64,000 bases of DNA. It comes from Spirochaetota bacterium (GTDB taxonomy: Bacteria > Spirochaetota > UBA4802 > UBA5550). The stretch spans positions 1-64,000 of the forward strand of contig JALOTL010000008.1 of the NCBI GenBank assembly GCA_025457915.1, read 5' to 3'. Below, in pieces: positions 61,401-64,000 of this stretch (its first letter is position 1; every line of letters begins with the position of its first letter). Below the pieces are notes generated by a model that did no database searches, had not been told where the DNA came from, and saw nothing but the letters and a program-made list of their open reading frames with translations. A program made the translations under genes and the position numbers.

Positions 61401-61430
61401 TCAAAAAAAAAGGCCACTTCCGAGTGGCCT
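61401..61430 (-). terminator. Terminator downstream of the DRTGG gene
   Basis: Read leftward: AGGCCACT, loop CGGA, AGTGGCCT, then a run of eight or more T. The stem is perfect. It isolates the flagellar genes from the upstream metabolic operon. Confidence 0.92.
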
Positions 61431-61544
61431 GCCCTGGCGGGATGAATTTTAGAGGTGTTATATCAGTAAAGTTTATCAGACGGCTGTATGTATTATCTGA
61501 TAAAACCCAGGAGACATTGGTCTGCAGCGGTCTCCCGTTTCACG

Positions 61545-62579
61545 TCAAACCGCTCCTTCTATCGTCACGTACTTCTCCGTCATCTGTGATAAAAGTTTTA
61601 TCCTGTCTTCGTTTTCCTTCGTCAACAGCGACTCCATCCTGTCGATCTGCTTGGTGACCTGGTAGGTGTCCATGGTCACCAGTATCAGCGGTATGTTCTT
61701 CTCGGCCGCCTTCGCGATTATATTCGAAGGGGGGAGAATGTTGTTAGTCAGCAACACTCCCGCTGTGTCGCTTTCAAGAGCGGCCAGTATCATGTCGTTC
61801 CTGTCGCCGCTGGTGATGAGGAACTTGTTCTCCTTGTTGAAGAGGGGGTTCCTGAGCGACTCGTCCGTCGACATGGCGCCCACGAATATGTTCTTCACGA
61901 TATTCGTCATCCCCTTGTCGCCGGCTATGACCTTGGCGTAAAGCTTGTCGGCAAGGTAGCTGATCGTGAAGTGCGTGAGCTGTTCCTTGAACGGGACAAC
62001 GCCGAGAATCCTGACGCCAATCTCCCTGATCTGCCTGGCGTAAACGTCGTCGAATTCGTCGACGTCCCTTACCTTGTTTATTATCACGCCGGAAAACTTC
62101 ACGTTCCCGGTATTGACGTACCTGTTTATGAACATCAGGTCGTCCACGACCGTGTCGCTGCCGCCGCTTACGACGACGACCAGTTCGGCATCGATATAAC
62201 CTGCAACGGATAAGGAATCCAGGTTGAGCGACGCCCCGTACGACAGGTCGCGTCCGCCCTCTATGAACAGGATGTCCTTCCCGGCCGATGCGTTTTCCGC
62301 CATTTCCCTGAGGGTGCCCTGGATGTTCTTCTCGTCGTAAACATACCTGAGTTTCGAGTGGTCGAACCCAAGGCTTATGTTTTCCGGCTCCTCGTTAAGG
62401 CCGAAAATGTCTATGATGAGGTTGGAATCATAGTCCCAGTTTTTCTTTCTTTTATATATCAGCCTGTCGCCGAACGGCTTTATGTACCCGAATTTTTTTC
62501 CGGTCCTGGACATCAGGCCCACCATCAGGCTGGTTTTTCCGGCTCCCTCTCGTATTGATGCAAAAACTATCCTTTTCAT
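61545..62579 (-). CDS. P-loop protein with BioD-like and DRTGG domains
   Basis: 344 aa. N-terminal dethiobiotin-synthetase-like ATPase with IREGAGKTSLMVGLM (Walker A, about 9-22), KPFGDR and FIEGGRDLSYGASLN; C-terminal DRTGG domain (about 215-330, including ITSGDRNDMILAALES and GVLLTNNILPPS). This arrangement equals the N-terminal half of long phosphotransacetylases without the catalytic domain. In archaea and some anaerobes it accompanies ADP-forming acetyl-CoA synthetase, as here, which suggests a regulatory role in acyl-CoA/ATP conversion. It is 12 nt after the synthetase gene. Confidence 0.85.
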   Translation of the reverse strand: MKRIVFASIREGAGKTSLMVGLMSRTGKKFGYIKPFGDRLIYKRKKNWDYDSNLIIDIFGLNEEPENISLGFDHSKLRYVYDEKNIQGTLREMAENASAGKDILFIEGGRDLSYGASLNLDSLSVAGYIDAELVVVVSGGSDTVVDDLMFINRYVNTGNVKFSGVIINKVRDVDEFDDVYARQIREIGVRILGVVPFKEQLTHFTISYLADKLYAKVIAGDKGMTNIVKNIFVGAMSTDESLRNPLFNKENKFLITSGDRNDMILAALESDTAGVLLTNNILPPSNIIAKAAEKNIPLILVTMDTYQVTKQIDRMESLLTKENEDRIKLLSQMTEKYVTIEGAV

Positions 62580-62591
62580 CGAATTTCCTCC

Positions 62592-64000
62592 TTAGGATTT
62601 TTTTAATAGTATTCTGACGTCCAGAGCCTTCAATCCCTTGGACTGCTCGTAAACGACTATCGGGTTTATCTCGATATCAGTTATCCGGTCGCACTTCTTT
62701 AATATCGTGCCCACCTTTATTATCGCGTCTATAACGCCCTCGATGTCCTTGCGCTTTTCACCACGTACCCCCATCAGGAGGGGATAAGACCTGATCTCGC
62801 TTACCATCGAGGCCGCCTCCCTCCTGTTGAGCGGGAACGACCTGAAGCACACGTCCTTCATGACCTCGACGTAAATTCCACCCAGGCCGCACATCACTAT
62901 GGGGCCGAACGCGCCGTCCCTGATTGCTCCAACCACCAGCTCCAGCCCCGGGGAAACCATCTCGGCGAGCTCCACCCCCTCTATCACCGCTTCCGGATTG
63001 TAGTTCCTGCAGTTGAACATTATGGCCTCGAATGCGGCCACAACCTCGTCCCTGTTTTCAAGGTTGAGGGCCAGGCCGCCTGCGTCGCTCTTGTGTATGA
63101 TGTCCCTGGAAACGATCTTCATCACGAGGGGGTATCCCATTTTTTCGGCCTTCTCCACGGCCTCGTCGATGTTCTTCGCTATGGCGCTCCCCGGGATCGT
63201 TATCCCGGCCGCCATCATGACCTCCTGCCCTTCGTTGGTCAGAAGAAAATTCCTGCCGTCCGCGACGACGCCGTCTATTATCCTGTTTATCCTGTCAACG
63301 TCGATGTCGGCCATGTCGAAATCGCCCGTGATCTGTTCCCTGTACCTGAAATACCTGTATGCCGTGCCCATGCAGGAAACGGCCGGTTCGACGTCGTTGA
63401 AAACCGGGATGTTTTCCTTCTTGAGCTGCACCATCGCCTTCTCGACCGACTCACCTCCCACGATTGCGTAGACTATCGGCTTTCCCGCGGCCCTGTGTTT
63501 TTTAAACGTGTCCCTGATCATCGGGGCAAGGTTTTCAGAATCGAATGTCGCGGTCTCGCAGTACAGGGCCATGGTGGCGTCCATGTATTCGCTCGTTGCG
63601 GGGGCGCTCAGGGCGAGTTCGTAATCGCCGGCCATCGCGCCGCCGGTTATGTCCACCGGATTCTTCGTGGAGCCGAATGACGGGGTGGCTGAATCGAAAA
63701 CGTATTTAAGAACGTCCTGGTTGTCGTAAAGCTCCACGCCGTATTTTTCGCAGGCGTCGGTCGCCATGACGCCAATCCCGCCGCCGTTGGTGACTATCAC
63801 GCCCCTGTCGCCGCCGGGCTTCGGGCATAAGGCCAGGAACTTCGCCCATGAAAATGCCTCCTCGAGCGTACCGGCCCTGATAACGCCGCACTGCCTCATT
63901 ATCGAATCGAAGATGCCGTCGGACCCGGCAAGGGAGCCGGTATGGGAAGCCGCGGCCATCGCGCCGCGTTTGGACCTCCCTGATTTGATGACTATCACGG
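62592..64000 (-). CDS. Acyl-CoA/acetyl-CoA synthetase (ADP-forming), alpha-beta fusion, 5'-truncated by the window
   Basis: At least 468 aa visible; the N-terminal CoA-binding domain lies beyond position 64000, so the ATG near 63998 is probably internal. SHTGSLAGSDGIFDS contains the phospho-His loop of the succinyl-CoA-synthetase-like domain. From about residue 240 on it is an ATP-grasp (beta) domain: GYPLVMKIVSRDIIHKSDAGG, GLELVVGAIRDGAFGPIVMCG and DIEINPIVV. It converts an acyl-CoA, ADP and phosphate to acid, CoA and ATP, typical of fermentative energy conservation. Operon with the DRTGG protein. Confidence 0.9.
   Translation of the reverse strand, partial: VIVIKSGRSKRGAMAAASHTGSLAGSDGIFDSIMRQCGVIRAGTLEEAFSWAKFLALCPKPGGDRGVIVTNGGGIGVMATDACEKYGVELYDNQDVLKYVFDSATPSFGSTKNPVDITGGAMAGDYELALSAPATSEYMDATMALYCETATFDSENLAPMIRDTFKKHRAAGKPIVYAIVGGESVEKAMVQLKKENIPVFNDVEPAVSCMGTAYRYFRYREQITGDFDMADIDVDRINRIIDGVVADGRNFLLTNEGQEVMMAAGITIPGSAIAKNIDEAVEKAEKMGYPLVMKIVSRDIIHKSDAGGLALNLENRDEVVAAFEAIMFNCRNYNPEAVIEGVELAEMVSPGLELVVGAIRDGAFGPIVMCGLGGIYVEVMKDVCFRSFPLNRREAASMVSEIRSYPLLMGVRGEKRKDIEGVIDAIIKVGTILKKCDRITDIEINPIVVYEQSKGLKALDVRILLKKS

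Overview
The window reads as chromosomal DNA of a Spirochaetota bacterium, most likely a free-living, Leptospira-like or deep-branching lineage. The strongest evidence is the flagellar cluster at the right end (flgB, flgC, fliE, fliF, fliG, fliH, fliI, fliJ, a lytic transglycosylase, then an FlbB-type collar protein), an order and gene content typical of periplasmic flagella. L,L-diaminopimelate aminotransferase (DapL), many PAS/REC/histidine-kinase signalling proteins and cyclase-AAA-TPR proteins fit this. The taxonomic call is inference from gene content.

Layout. 1-3.8 kb: an MFS transporter remnant at the edge, a TetR/Fe-S protein operon with a near-ideal promoter-operator, an FNR-type box, a 56-aa ORF, and three tandem Hsp20 genes behind a perfect CIRCE element. 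3.8-9.9 kb: a PLP decarboxylase (PanP-like), STAS and ArsR proteins, a POTRA/beta-barrel outer-membrane protein, a DEDD exonuclease and MurB. 10-19.5 kb: two very similar adenylate/guanylate cyclase-STAND ATPase-TPR genes flanking a DUF4143 ATPase gene. The first copy is split by a deletion and carries an in-frame palindromic insertion. 19.5-24.7 kb: REC-PAS-HD-GYP protein, PhzF, a bile-acid-type symporter and small envelope proteins.

24.7-29.9 kb is the most unusual part. An ERG24-type sterol C14-reductase and an ERG2/sigma-1-receptor-type sterol C8-isomerase lie next to each other, followed by a small Cys-rich secreted protein, a tocopherol-cyclase-family protein and a FadL-type outer-membrane transporter. 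This suggests metabolism of sterols or other isoprenoid lipids, possibly with uptake across the outer membrane.

29.9-45 kb: signalling proteins (two hybrid histidine kinases, a 7TM chemoreceptor, a REC-PAS4 protein without output), a cold-shock gene with a long leader, homocysteine methyltransferase and RmuC. 45-52.4 kb: housekeeping genes (EF-P, M24 peptidase, PanE, DapL, enoyl-CoA hydratase, RimI, EngB). 52.4-61.3 kb: the flagellar cluster, split between fliE and fliF by a repeat element, a terminator and a consensus promoter, and containing an overlooked 52-aa gene between flgC and fliE. 61.5-64 kb: a DRTGG/BioD-like protein and an ADP-forming acyl-CoA synthetase that runs off the window.

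Three intergenic elements (20.9, 26.1 and 59.4 kb) share imperfect terminal inverted repeats bounded by TA and look like a MITE family. I see no tRNA, rRNA, CRISPR array or full-length transposase gene.
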